Shown here in pieces: positions 17,733 to 26,498 of a stretch of 64,000 nt of DNA. Position 1 is the first letter of the stretch. Each line of letters begins with the position of its first letter. Source of the stretch: Steroidobacter gossypii (GTDB lineage Bacteria > Pseudomonadota > Gammaproteobacteria > Steroidobacterales > Steroidobacteraceae); contig NZ_JAEVLS010000005.1 in NCBI RefSeq assembly GCF_016801985.1, positions 558,001-622,000 of the forward strand, given 5' to 3'. The notes under the pieces were generated by a model. It did not search any database. It saw only the letters and a list, made by a program, of their open reading frames with translations, and was not told the DNA's origin. A program made the position numbers and the translations under genes.

Positions 17733-18296
17733 ATGTCCGCAGGCGACTACCTCACCAACCAGTTCCTCATCGCCATGCCGGCGATGACCGACAGCAATTT
17801 CGCCCAGACGGTCACGTTTATCTGGGAGCACAATGCCGACGGCGCCTTGGGGATCATCATCAACCGGCCGTTGCAGATGCGACTGCTGGACGTGTTCGAG
17901 CAGCTCAAGATGCCGACCGCGCCCGGTGTATTCGGACACCAGCAGGTGCTCCAGGGCGGCCCGGTGCAGACCGATCGCGGCTTTGTCGTGCACCAGGTGG
18001 GCGGTCATTGGGAACATACCCGCCAGGTGTCGCCCCGCCTGCAGGTCACGACCTCACCGGACATTCTGAACGCCATGGCTCGCGGCGCCGGTCCGAACAC
18101 TGCGCTGGTCGCGTTGGGGTACGCCGGCTGGAGCGCCGGTCAGCTGGAAACCGAGCTGGCGCAAAATGCCTGGCTCACCGCGCCCTGCGATGAGCGCATT
18201 CTGTTCGACACGCCTTACGAGCAACGCTGGCGCGCCGCCGGCCGGCTGCTCGGCGTGGATCTCGCGACCATCAGCGATCAGGTGGGTCACGCCTAG
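17733..18296 (+). CDS. yqgE: YqgE/AlgH family protein (UPF0301)
   Basis: 187 aa from the ATG at 17733 (a GTG 39 bp upstream is in frame but does not match the family start). Family signatures: YLTNQFLIAMPAMTDSNFAQ, the ALGIIINRPL strand, and LGYAGWSAGQLETELAQNAW near the C-terminus. The biochemical function is unproven. It sits between tonB and ruvX, as is usual in gammaproteobacteria. Confidence 0.93.
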   Translation: MSAGDYLTNQFLIAMPAMTDSNFAQTVTFIWEHNADGALGIIINRPLQMRLLDVFEQLKMPTAPGVFGHQQVLQGGPVQTDRGFVVHQVGGHWEHTRQVSPRLQVTTSPDILNAMARGAGPNTALVALGYAGWSAGQLETELAQNAWLTAPCDERILFDTPYEQRWRAAGRLLGVDLATISDQVGHA

Positions 18297-18311
18297 GCGG
18301 CCCGCTTCAAT

Positions 18312-18758
18312 TTGGCTCCACAGGTCATTCTCGCGTTCGACTACGGCACCCGACGCATCGGGGTCGCCAGCGGCGACACGCTGACTCGCACTGCTCGCGC
18401 ACTCACGACGATCGAACGTGGCGACACCATGCCCTGGGCCGCAATCGACAAGCTGGTGCGGGAGTATCAGCCTGCGCAGTTCGTCGTCGGCCTGCCCTGG
18501 AACATGGACGGCACTCCCACTGTGCTCACCGATGTGAGCCGCACCTTCGCCGCTGAACTGCGCGCGCGCTTCAACAAGCCTGTCGCGCTGGTCGATGAAC
18601 GACTCAGCTCCCGCGAGGCGGAATCGCAGCTGCGCGATGCTCGCGCCTCCGGAATGAAAAAGCGCCGGAACACGCATGCCGACGTGGACATGATCGCCGC
18701 CCGCATCCTGCTCGAGCAGTGGCTCGAAAATCCGCACGCCGCCGAACAGGCTCGCTGA
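18312..18758 (+). CDS. ruvX: Holliday junction resolvase-like / pre-16S rRNA nuclease RuvX (YqgF)
   Basis: 148 aa from TTG. RNase H-like fold with the catalytic Asp in LAFDYGTRRIGVASG, a central VVGLPWNMDG strand, Glu in LVDERLSSREAE and the final Asp in DVDMIAARILLEQWL. YqgF proteins mature the 16S rRNA 5' end, and a role in recombination has been proposed (family knowledge). It starts 15 bp after yqgE, consistent with an operon. Confidence 0.94.
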   Translation: MAPQVILAFDYGTRRIGVASGDTLTRTARALTTIERGDTMPWAAIDKLVREYQPAQFVVGLPWNMDGTPTVLTDVSRTFAAELRARFNKPVALVDERLSSREAESQLRDARASGMKKRRNTHADVDMIAARILLEQWLENPHAAEQAR

Positions 18759-18922
18759 ACCGGAGCCGCAGGGGCGAGTCTTCCGGCCGAATGTTGCATT
18801 CGAACTCTCGATTTCAAAACAAACAACGCACAGCGACGCCTTGATCGCGAATCGCTGCATCCGTCAATCGCCTGACGCCGAACTTGAGCGATATCTCCGG
18901 CTGATCTTCCAACAGGCTAACG

Positions 18923-21337
18923 ATGGCTCTGCAACCGCGCACTCGAGTGGCTTTGTATTGTTTGTTCACGCTGCCGCTGATGGGCTGCGGCGGTGGCGGC
19001 GGCGGAGGCGACGATCCGCCGGCTCCTCCCAATGCTCCGGGCGGCATCGTGCAAGGCGATACATTCGCCATCACCAGCGCCAACCGCCTGGTGAGTTTCA
19101 ACAGCGCGACGCCCGCCAACAGCTCGGTGGCCGCCATTACCGGCCTGCGCGCCGGCGAGAACATCGTCGGTTTCGATCTGCGGCCCGGTGGCATGCCCGC
19201 GGCGCAACTGATCGCACTGGGCAATCAGGGTGGCCTTTATACGATCGATCCGAACAGCGCCACTGCGACGCTGAAAACCACGCTGGCCGCCGACCCGTCC
19301 GATACGACCGATCGCTACAGCTCGCTCGATGGCACGCGCGTCAGCATCGATGTGAACAACCTGGTGGACGCGCTGCGAATCGTGAGCAACTCCGGCCAGA
19401 ACCTGCGAGTGAACATGGACACGGGCGCGACGTTCACCGATACGATGCTGACGGTCGGCGGCATCAACGCCAGCGGCATCACTGAAGTTGCTTATACCAA
19501 CAATTTCACCTCCACCTGCCGCACCACGCCCTACTACATCGACAGCACGGCCGATCGTTTGATGACCAGCGCGAACGCCAGCGGCGGCGTGCTGACTCCG
19601 ATCGGTCCTCTGACCGTGGATGCGGCAGCGATGACGGGCTTCGATATCTCCACCGGACCCGATGGCGTCAATTCAGCCGTCGCGGCGCTCACCGTCGCAG
19701 GCGTGACTTCGCTTTACACGATCGATCTCACGACCGGCGCGGCCACACTGGTCGGGCCGATCGGCAACCTGAATGGCGGCGAAAGCATTCTCGGCCTCGC
19801 GCGACCTGTGCCGGCCACCACGCCGCCACAGCCCCTCGGCGAGTTGCTCGCCCTCACCGACAACAATTCGCTGATCTCGTTCAACAGCGGCCTGCCCCAG
19901 GCGCTTTGCTCGAGTGCATCGATCAACGGTTTGCAGGGCAATGAGACGGTGTTGAGCATCGACATGCGACCCGCGGATAACAATGTCTACGCGCTCACCG
20001 ATGCCGGACGCCTCTACACGGTGAACGCGGCGACCGGCACGGTTGCCTTCCGAGCCACGCTGAGCGCTTCAGCCAACGATCCTTTCACAGGTCTCGACGG
20101 CAGCAACATCACTGTGGACGTGAGCCCGGTGGCCGATGGCCTGCGAGTATTGAGCAGCAATGGAATGAACCTGCGTGTGCTCTTCACGACGGGCGAAGTC
20201 TTCACCGACACTCCACTCACCGCGGGCTCGAGCGTCACCGCGGCGGCCTACACCAACAGCTTCGCAGGCACAGGCACGAGCACGTTGTATGTCATCGATA
20301 CCCAGAGCGATCGCCTGCTGATCCAAGGTCGGACTTCGGGCAGCCCCAACAATGGCGATCTGCTGGACGTGGGTGCATTGAACATCGGCGACGTGCGAGC
20401 GATGGCGGGCTTCGATATCAATGCGGTAAACAACACAGCCTTCGCGGCGTTCAACGTGGGCACCGGCAACGCCACCGATTTGTATCGCATCAACCTGGGC
20501 TCCGGCGCGGCGACGCGCATGGGGACGATCGGCGGCCCGAATCGCATCCGTGCGCTGACTCACTCCAGTGTTCCGCAAGCCACGCTGCTCGGTTTGACTC
20601 GGGACGGTCGCCTCGTCAGCTTCAAAGTCACCTCGCCGGGAACGTTGGACAGCAGCATGTTCCTCAACGGGCTGCAAGGCGGCGAGCAGGTGTTGGGCTT
20701 CGACATCCGCCCGTCGAACGGGCTGATGTATCTGCTCACGGATGCGGGTCGCCTTTACACCGTCGATCCTGCGACGGCCCGCGCACGGCTCGGTGCGACC
20801 TTGATGCCGAACACTGGCGATCCATTCCAACGGCTCATCGGCACGACGTTCGGCACCGACTTCAGTCCGACGGCCGACGCGCTGCGCGTCCTCAGCGATG
20901 CCGAACACAACCTCGCGGTGCTGGTCGATAGCGGCGCCACCATCACGGCGCAATTCCTGAGGCGCCGGGACGATCCCAACCGACCGGCGCCGGATGTGGT
21001 GGCGATCGCGTACACCAGCAACTTCGCCGGCACCACCGACACCACGTTGTTCAACGTCGACCTGGGCATCAACTCGCTGGTCAGCCAGAAGCCGGCCAAC
21101 GACGGCTTGCTCACGACGATCGGACCGCTCTCCACCACGCAGACTTTCGCTTTCAGCGGCGGCTTCGACATCGTGGGCGGTGATGACGGACTTGCTGTCG
21201 CCGCCTTGCAGCCCACCGGCAGCACTCAATCCACGCTGTACCGGGTGAACCTCCGGAGCGGCGCGCTGATGCCCATCGGCGCGATCGGCCCGGCCGGAAC
21301 GCAGCCGCTGATGGGCCTGACAGTCCAGCTGCGATAG
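18923..21337 (+). CDS. Lipoprotein with three DUF4394-like beta-propeller-type repeats
   Basis: 804 aa. The signal peptide ends in a lipobox (LPLMGC, Cys22) followed by a Gly run and a Pro linker. Three homologous blocks of about 250 residues follow (about 46-295, 305-545, 550-800). Each opens with a line like LVSFNS / LISFNSG / LVSFKV. Each repeats G.E.VLGFD.RP, LYTIDP.T, GTRVSIDVN-type, LRVLS, VAYTNNF and GFDI elements. This is the DUF4394 pattern, of unknown function. Predicted to be surface or periplasmic. It is a single gene between ruvX and pyrB, where pyrR/pyrC-type genes occur in pseudomonads. Confidence 0.8.
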   Translation: MALQPRTRVALYCLFTLPLMGCGGGGGGGDDPPAPPNAPGGIVQGDTFAITSANRLVSFNSATPANSSVAAITGLRAGENIVGFDLRPGGMPAAQLIALGNQGGLYTIDPNSATATLKTTLAADPSDTTDRYSSLDGTRVSIDVNNLVDALRIVSNSGQNLRVNMDTGATFTDTMLTVGGINASGITEVAYTNNFTSTCRTTPYYIDSTADRLMTSANASGGVLTPIGPLTVDAAAMTGFDISTGPDGVNSAVAALTVAGVTSLYTIDLTTGAATLVGPIGNLNGGESILGLARPVPATTPPQPLGELLALTDNNSLISFNSGLPQALCSSASINGLQGNETVLSIDMRPADNNVYALTDAGRLYTVNAATGTVAFRATLSASANDPFTGLDGSNITVDVSPVADGLRVLSSNGMNLRVLFTTGEVFTDTPLTAGSSVTAAAYTNSFAGTGTSTLYVIDTQSDRLLIQGRTSGSPNNGDLLDVGALNIGDVRAMAGFDINAVNNTAFAAFNVGTGNATDLYRINLGSGAATRMGTIGGPNRIRALTHSSVPQATLLGLTRDGRLVSFKVTSPGTLDSSMFLNGLQGGEQVLGFDIRPSNGLMYLLTDAGRLYTVDPATARARLGATLMPNTGDPFQRLIGTTFGTDFSPTADALRVLSDAEHNLAVLVDSGATITAQFLRRRDDPNRPAPDVVAIAYTSNFAGTTDTTLFNVDLGINSLVSQKPANDGLLTTIGPLSTTQTFAFSGGFDIVGGDDGLAVAALQPTGSTQSTLYRVNLRSGALMPIGAIGPAGTQPLMGLTVQLR

Positions 21338-21360
21338 CCGCGAGATCGTTCGACTTCGGG

Positions 21361-21387
21361 CGGGCGCCGTGACACGCACGGCGCCCG
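21361..21387 (+). terminator. Hairpin after the DUF4394 lipoprotein gene
   Basis: CGGGCGCCGTG and CACGGCGCCCG form an 11-bp perfect stem with a 5-nt loop, 23 bp after the stop codon. There is no T-run, so it may only be a stabilising or weak terminator structure. Confidence 0.5.
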
Positions 21388-21453
21388 GCTCGAGCGGAAG
21401 GCCGACATCCGCCTGCCGGGGCCGGCGCGCTTGGACTACAATCGCGCCCTGCC

Positions 21454-22443
21454 ATGACGACTACCGACACCAGCGCTCAAGTACAGCGCGACGCCGAAGG
21501 GCGACTGCGCCACCTCATCACCCTGGAAGGCCTGAGCCGCGACGAAATGATCGCGCTGCTGGACCTGGCCCAGTTCTACGTACGCTCCCCCGGCGATCTC
21601 CCTGCTCGCGATCAGTCGTTGGCCGGCCATACCGTCGCCAATTTGTTCTTTGAACCTAGCACACGCACTCGCGTGTCGTTCGAGCTGGCCGCCCAGCGAC
21701 TGGGCGCGGATGTGGTCAACCTGGACATGCAGTCGTCCTCGCGCGTCAAAGGCGAGACGGTGCTCGATACGATTTACACCCTACAGGCGATGCTCGCCGA
21801 CGTCCTCGTGATGCGCGACGCCGAGCCAGGTTTGCCTGCATACGTCGCGCGGTATGTCGCGCCTCATGTTTGTATTTTGAATGCGGGTGAGGCGCACCTT
21901 TCGCATCCCACGCAGGGGCTGCTCGATGCGCTCACTGTTCGGCAGGCCAAGGGCGACTTCAGCAAACTGAAGATTCTGATCGCCGGGGACATCAGTCACT
22001 CGCGCGTGGCTCGTTCGGCCTGGCAGGCCTTCAGTACCCTTGGTGTCGAAGAGCTGCGCATTGCTGCGCCGGAAGATCTGATGCCCGGTGCGAATGAATT
22101 TGCTGGCGCCACCCGGTTTACAAACATCGACCAGGCGATCGCTGATGTCGATGTCGTGATGGCCTTGCGCATCCAGCGCGAGCGCATGAGCGGCGCGCAG
22201 ATTCCCGACGAGGTGAGCTATCACCGCAGCTTCGGCATCACTGCCGACCGTTTGGCCAAGGCTCGCCCCGGGGCTATCGTGATGCACCCCGGCCCGATGA
22301 ATCGCGACGTTGAAATTGCCAGCAACGTGGCGGATGGGCCGCAATCTGTCATCCAGCAACAAGTGACCAACGGCGTCGCCGTCCGCATGGCCGTACTTGC
22401 GACCATCGCCCGCAACGTGCAGGCGCGTCGGCACTTTCAATGA
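21454..22443 (+). CDS. pyrB: Aspartate carbamoyltransferase catalytic chain
   Basis: 329 aa. Condenses carbamoyl phosphate with aspartate in pyrimidine synthesis. It carries the carbamoyl-phosphate loop FFEPSTRTRVSFE, the SSSRVKGET region, LSHPTQGLLDALT and HPGPMNRDVEI. No pyrI regulatory gene is adjacent. In the P. aeruginosa layout pyrR precedes and pyrC follows; neither is in this window. The next gene starts 17 bp downstream on the same strand. Confidence 0.96.
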   Translation: MTTTDTSAQVQRDAEGRLRHLITLEGLSRDEMIALLDLAQFYVRSPGDLPARDQSLAGHTVANLFFEPSTRTRVSFELAAQRLGADVVNLDMQSSSRVKGETVLDTIYTLQAMLADVLVMRDAEPGLPAYVARYVAPHVCILNAGEAHLSHPTQGLLDALTVRQAKGDFSKLKILIAGDISHSRVARSAWQAFSTLGVEELRIAAPEDLMPGANEFAGATRFTNIDQAIADVDVVMALRIQRERMSGAQIPDEVSYHRSFGITADRLAKARPGAIVMHPGPMNRDVEIASNVADGPQSVIQQQVTNGVAVRMAVLATIARNVQARRHFQ

Positions 22444-22460
22444 TTCTTCGCAGGTGAGTC

Positions 22461-22889
22461 GTGCGACTGCTGATTGGGTCGGACTCCGGATACGCGGCGC
22501 TGATCCGCGCCGCCAACGAATTTCACGAGGCCGACTCGCGCTCGCCGCTGCTGGTTCTTTTTGGCAGCGATAGCGCGTTTCCATTCAAGCCTCGGCCGTC
22601 GACGATTCTCGTCCCCGGCATGCCTGCCGGTGTGATCGCCGCCATCCCGGCGCTCGAAGAGTTCGGCATCGCCAGCCGATTGGCCAGCCCGCTCGGCCTG
22701 CCCGGATGTTACGACGGCCCTGTCACCGAGTTGGCCGACGCGTGGCTGCGAGCCACCGATCCCGCCACTCGCGAAGGCCTACATCTCGCCGTCTCCGGCC
22801 CAGACTCCACGATCTCAGCCACGGAAGACTTAGCCCGCCGCTTCGGATTAACTGTGACCGTGATTCCGGCGCAGGAAACATCGGCGTAA
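22461..22889 (+). CDS. Small PyrK-like (dihydroorotate dehydrogenase electron-transfer-type) protein, truncated relative to family
   Basis: 142 aa from GTG with AGGTG upstream. The N-terminal LLIGSDSGYAALIRAA strand-turn-helix and the block PSTILVPGMPAGVIAAIP plus FGIASRLASPLGLPGCYDG resemble the nucleotide-binding half of PyrK/FNR-type electron-transfer subunits. The FAD-binding half and the C-terminal [2Fe-2S] cysteines are absent; the only Cys is in LPGCYDG. The 17-bp distance from pyrB suggests cotranscription and a link to pyrimidine metabolism. The assignment is tentative; it could be a distinct Rossmann-like regulator. Confidence 0.55.
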   Translation: MRLLIGSDSGYAALIRAANEFHEADSRSPLLVLFGSDSAFPFKPRPSTILVPGMPAGVIAAIPALEEFGIASRLASPLGLPGCYDGPVTELADAWLRATDPATREGLHLAVSGPDSTISATEDLARRFGLTVTVIPAQETSA

Positions 22890-22961
22890 CGGCTCGCTAG
22901 GCGCCGACCCCTTCCGGGCGCACGCCAGCCACCGACGCCGCCCGAATTCTTGGCAGCCGAC

Positions 22962-24089
22962 TTAGCCGAAGTTGATCTTCGCTTCCAGGTTGGTGCGAGA
23001 GTCAGCGTAGGCCAGGGCATCTTCCATCGTGATACGCCCCTGCTTGTATAGCTCGTACAAGGCCGTATCGAAGTGCTGCATGCCCTTCTCGGAGCTCGTG
23101 CGCAAAGCCTCCTTGGCACCCAGCACGTCACCCTTCTTGATCAGCTCCTGCACATGAGGCGTATTGATCAGCAACTCCACCGCCGCCACGCGCCGCTTGT
23201 TCTTACCCGGCACCAGACGCTGAGCAATGACCGCGCGCAGGTACTGCGAAAGGTCGAGGAAGATCTGCGTGTGCTGATCCAAGGGGAACATGTTGATGAT
23301 GCGATCCAGCGTCTCCGCCGAGTTGTTCGCATGCAGGGTCGCCAGCACCAAGTGACCCGTACCGGCGAGCATGATCGCGGACTCCATGGTCTCACGATCT
23401 CGAATCTCGCCGATCAGCAGCACGTCCGGCGCCGCGCGCATCGCGCTACGCAAGGCGCGAGCATAGGACTTGGTATCCAAACCGACTTCACGCTGATTGA
23501 TGATGGACTTCTTGTTCGAATGCAGAAACTCGATCGGATCCTCGATGGTGATGATGTGATCCGAGGAGTTCTCGTTGCGATAGTTGATCATCGCCGCCAG
23601 GGTGGTCGACTTGCCCGAGCCGGTGGCGCCGACCATCAGCAACAGGCCGCGCTTCATCATCATGAGATCTTTCAGGATCTCCGGCAGACCCAGATCGTCG
23701 ATGCGCGGCATGTCCGCCGTGATGTAACGAAGCACCATCGCCGGGTTGCCGCGCTGATGGAAAACGTTGACGCGGAAGCGCCCCAACCCCGGCTCGGAAA
23801 TCGCGAAGTCGATCTCCAGCTCGTCGTTGAACGCGTCGATCTGTTCCTGGGTCATCAGGCCATAGGCCGCCTGCCGCACCACTTCCGGCGTCAGCATCTG
23901 CTTGTTGACCGGAAAGATCTGGCCTTCGATCTTGATCTTGATCGGCGCGTAGGAGGTGAAGAACAAGTCGGACGCCCGCTTGTCCACCATCAACTTGAAG
24001 AGCGGTTTGGTGTTGAGAACGACCTGGCGCTCTTCGCCAGTGTCCACCGCCCCGGTTTCGTTCTCGACTGTTTCGCTTTCGGCAGCCAT
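22962..24089 (-). CDS. Third PilT/PilU-family pilus retraction ATPase paralogue
   Basis: 375 aa from the ATG at 24089 (a TTG at 24113 would overlap pilU). Secretion-ATPase motor: Walker A GATGSGKSTT, Asp box ITIEDPIEFLH, Walker B LLIGEIRDRETM, His box GTGHLVLATLHANNS. It lacks the AIRNLIRE motif that marks PilT, having PHVQELIKKG instead, so it is closer to PilU. The acidic N-terminal extension (residues 1-30) is unlike PilT. It is predicted to act as an accessory hexamer at the pilus base. Last of three tandem motor genes, separated from pilU by 13 bp. Confidence 0.88.
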   Translation of the reverse strand: MAAESETVENETGAVDTGEERQVVLNTKPLFKLMVDKRASDLFFTSYAPIKIKIEGQIFPVNKQMLTPEVVRQAAYGLMTQEQIDAFNDELEIDFAISEPGLGRFRVNVFHQRGNPAMVLRYITADMPRIDDLGLPEILKDLMMMKRGLLLMVGATGSGKSTTLAAMINYRNENSSDHIITIEDPIEFLHSNKKSIINQREVGLDTKSYARALRSAMRAAPDVLLIGEIRDRETMESAIMLAGTGHLVLATLHANNSAETLDRIINMFPLDQHTQIFLDLSQYLRAVIAQRLVPGKNKRRVAAVELLINTPHVQELIKKGDVLGAKEALRTSSEKGMQHFDTALYELYKQGRITMEDALAYADSRTNLEAKINFG

Positions 24090-24102
24090 GTGTGCAACGA
24101 CC

Positions 24103-25266
24103 CTATCGGCCAATCACGCCTTCGGTTTCCTCTTCCATGATGCGCAGGCTGTCGCCCGCCTCATCCGAAAGCTTCATTTCGCGCTTGCTCTCGAGCTTGA
24201 TCCGCAGGCGCACCTCGTTCTTGGAGTCCGCGTTACGCAGCGCGTCCTCGTAGGAAATCATGCCGCTTTCGTACAGGTCGAACAGCGACTGGTCGAAGGT
24301 CTTCATCCCCAGACGATTCGACTTGCCCATCACCTCTTTGATTTGGGCCACCTCGCCCTTGAAGATCAAGTCCGCGATCAGCGGCGAGTTCAACATGATT
24401 TCCATGGCGGCGATGCGCCCGGAACCGGACTCGCGCGGAATCAGGCGCTGGGAAATCAGCGCACGGATATTCAACGACAGATCCATCAGCAATTGTTCCC
24501 GACGCTCTTCCGGGAAGAAGTTGATGATGCGATCCAGCGCCTGGTTGGCACTGTTGGCGTGCAGCGTGGCGAGCACCAGGTGGCCGGTTTCGGCGAATTG
24601 AATGCCGTATTCCATCGTATCGCGATCGCGGATTTCGCCGATCAGAATCACGTCCGGCGCCTGGCGCAACGTATTCTTGAGCGCCACGTGCCAGCTCTCG
24701 CAATCGACGCCGACTTCACGGTGCGTGATCACGCAACCTTTGTGGTTGTGTACGTACTCGACCGGGTCTTCGATGGTGATGATGTGCCCGCGCGTCTTTT
24801 CGTTGCGGTAGTTCAACATCGCCGCGAGCGAGGTGGACTTACCCGAGCCGGTGCCGCCGACCAGGATCACCAGGCCGCGCTTGCTCATCACCACGTCGCG
24901 CAGGACGTTGGGCAGCTGCATCTCTTCCAGCGTGGGAATCTTGGCGTTGATGGTTCGAACCACGCAGCCGATCTGACCCTGCTGCACGAACGCGCTGACA
25001 CGAAAGCGACCGATGCCCGCCGGCGCGATCGCGAAGTTACATTCCTTGGATGCGTCGAAGTCGCGGGTCTGCTTGTCGTTCATGATCGACCGGACCAGCA
25101 CCGCGGCCTGCTCCGGCGTGAGCACGCGCTCGGACTGCGGCCGGATCTCACCGTCGATCTTGATGGCGGGCGGAAAGCCGGCGGTGATGAACAGGTCCGA
25201 GCCCTTGCGGTCCACGACGCGCTTGAGCAGGTCCTGCATCAGCTTGATAGCTTGTTCGCGTTCCAT
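24103..25266 (-). CDS. pilU: Type IV pilus retraction ATPase PilU
   Basis: 387 aa (P. aeruginosa PilU 382) and closely similar along its length: GSDLFITAGFPPAIKIDG, ECNFAIAPAGIGRFRVSAF, Walker A GGTGSGKSTS (about 137-146), DPVEYVHNHKGCVITHREVG, Walker B ILIGEIRDRDTM and AETGHLVLATLHANSANQAL. The PilT-specific AIRNLIRE is replaced by PLIADLIFKG. The C-terminal acidic tail ends MEEETEGVIGR. PilU supports PilT-dependent retraction under load (family knowledge). Confidence 0.94.
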   Translation of the reverse strand: MEREQAIKLMQDLLKRVVDRKGSDLFITAGFPPAIKIDGEIRPQSERVLTPEQAAVLVRSIMNDKQTRDFDASKECNFAIAPAGIGRFRVSAFVQQGQIGCVVRTINAKIPTLEEMQLPNVLRDVVMSKRGLVILVGGTGSGKSTSLAAMLNYRNEKTRGHIITIEDPVEYVHNHKGCVITHREVGVDCESWHVALKNTLRQAPDVILIGEIRDRDTMEYGIQFAETGHLVLATLHANSANQALDRIINFFPEERREQLLMDLSLNIRALISQRLIPRESGSGRIAAMEIMLNSPLIADLIFKGEVAQIKEVMGKSNRLGMKTFDQSLFDLYESGMISYEDALRNADSKNEVRLRIKLESKREMKLSDEAGDSLRIMEEETEGVIGR

Positions 25267-25340
25267 TTCGCAACCTACCTAAATTTCTGTCCCACCTTTG
25301 CAGATGGATGCGCCCTCGCCTGCGGCGGGGCACGAGGACA

Positions 25341-26381
25341 TCAAAACGCGTCTTTGTTCTGCGCGCGGAACCGTGCTTCTTCCTTGGTGACCACGCCTTT
25401 TTGCAGCAGCTCGGTCAAACATTGGTCGAGCGTTTGCATGCCGTCTTTCTGGCCGGTCTGGATCGCCGAGTACATCTGCGCGATCTTGCCTTCACGGATC
25501 AGGTTACGGATCGCGGGCGTGCCGATCATGATTTCGTGCGCGGCCACGCGGCCGCCGCCGATGCGCTTGAGCAGCGTTTGCGAAATCGCCGCGCGCAGCG
25601 ATTCCGACAACATGGTTCGCACCATTTCCTTTTCGGCGGCCGGGAACACGTCGACGATACGATCGATGGTCTTGGCGGCCGAGCTGGTGTGCAGCGTGCC
25701 GAACACCAAATGGCCGGTTTCCGCCGCGGTCAGCGCCAGACGAATGGTTTCGAGGTCGCGCATTTCACCGACCAGCACCACGTCCGGATCTTCACGCAGC
25801 GCCGAGCGCAAAGCTTCCGAGAAGCCCAGCGTGTCACGATGCACTTCGCGCTGATTGACCAGCGAGCGCTTGCTTTCGTGCACGAACTCGATCGGATCCT
25901 CGATGGTGATGATGTGATCCGGCTTGTTGTCGTTGACGTAATTGACCATCGCCGCCAGGGTGGTCGACTTGCCCGAACCGGTCGGGCCCGTCACCAGCAC
26001 CAGCCCACGCGGCTGCATGGCCAGATCTTTGAAGATCTTCGGCGCGTTCAAGTCGTCCAGCGACATGATCAGCGACGGAATGGTTCGGAACACCGCGGCC
26101 GCGCCGCGGCTCTGGTTGAAGGCGTTGACACGAAAGCGCGCCAGCTTGGGAATCTCGAAGGAAAAGTCCGTCTCGTAGAACTCTTCATAAGCCTTGCGCT
26201 GCTTGTCATTCATAATGTCGTACACCATGCTGTGCACTTCTTTATGAGTGAGCGCCGGCATGTTGACGCGCTTCATGTCGCCGTCGACCCGGATCATGGG
26301 CGGCACGCCGGCCGACAAATGCAGGTCCGAGGCATTGTTCTTGACGGCGAAAGCCAACAACTGCGCGATATCGACGGGCAT
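25341..26381 (-). CDS. pilT: Type IV pilus retraction ATPase PilT
   Basis: 346 aa. Hexameric cytoplasmic motor that depolymerises pili. Walker A GPTGSGKST (132-140), Asp box IEDPIEFVHES, Walker B with Glu206 in LVGEMRDLETI, His box ETGHLVFGTLHTSSA, and the PilT hallmark AIRNLIRE at 290-297, which is required for retraction. AAGGAAG precedes the ATG. It heads the pilT-pilU-third-ATPase cluster and is divergent from yggS, an arrangement conserved in pseudomonads. Confidence 0.97.
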   Translation of the reverse strand: MPVDIAQLLAFAVKNNASDLHLSAGVPPMIRVDGDMKRVNMPALTHKEVHSMVYDIMNDKQRKAYEEFYETDFSFEIPKLARFRVNAFNQSRGAAAVFRTIPSLIMSLDDLNAPKIFKDLAMQPRGLVLVTGPTGSGKSTTLAAMVNYVNDNKPDHIITIEDPIEFVHESKRSLVNQREVHRDTLGFSEALRSALREDPDVVLVGEMRDLETIRLALTAAETGHLVFGTLHTSSAAKTIDRIVDVFPAAEKEMVRTMLSESLRAAISQTLLKRIGGGRVAAHEIMIGTPAIRNLIREGKIAQMYSAIQTGQKDGMQTLDQCLTELLQKGVVTKEEARFRAQNKDAF

Positions 26382-26470
26382 GAATCTTCCTTACAGTCGG
26401 CCCTGCCAGCGCCCCACCGTCGGCGGGCTCGTGAGCGGGGCGATGCGGGCGCAAAAGACGAGCGTGCGGC

Positions 26471-26497
26471 AGTATAAACGGGCGATACCGGGCTCAA
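26471..26497 (-). promoter_or_regulatory. Candidate sigma70-type promoter for pilT
   Basis: On the minus strand TTGAGC (26497-26492) is followed after 15 bp by TATACT (26476-26471). The -10 is a good match; the spacer is short. The predicted leader before the pilT ATG is about 80 nt. Confidence 0.4.
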
Positions 26498-26498
26498 T

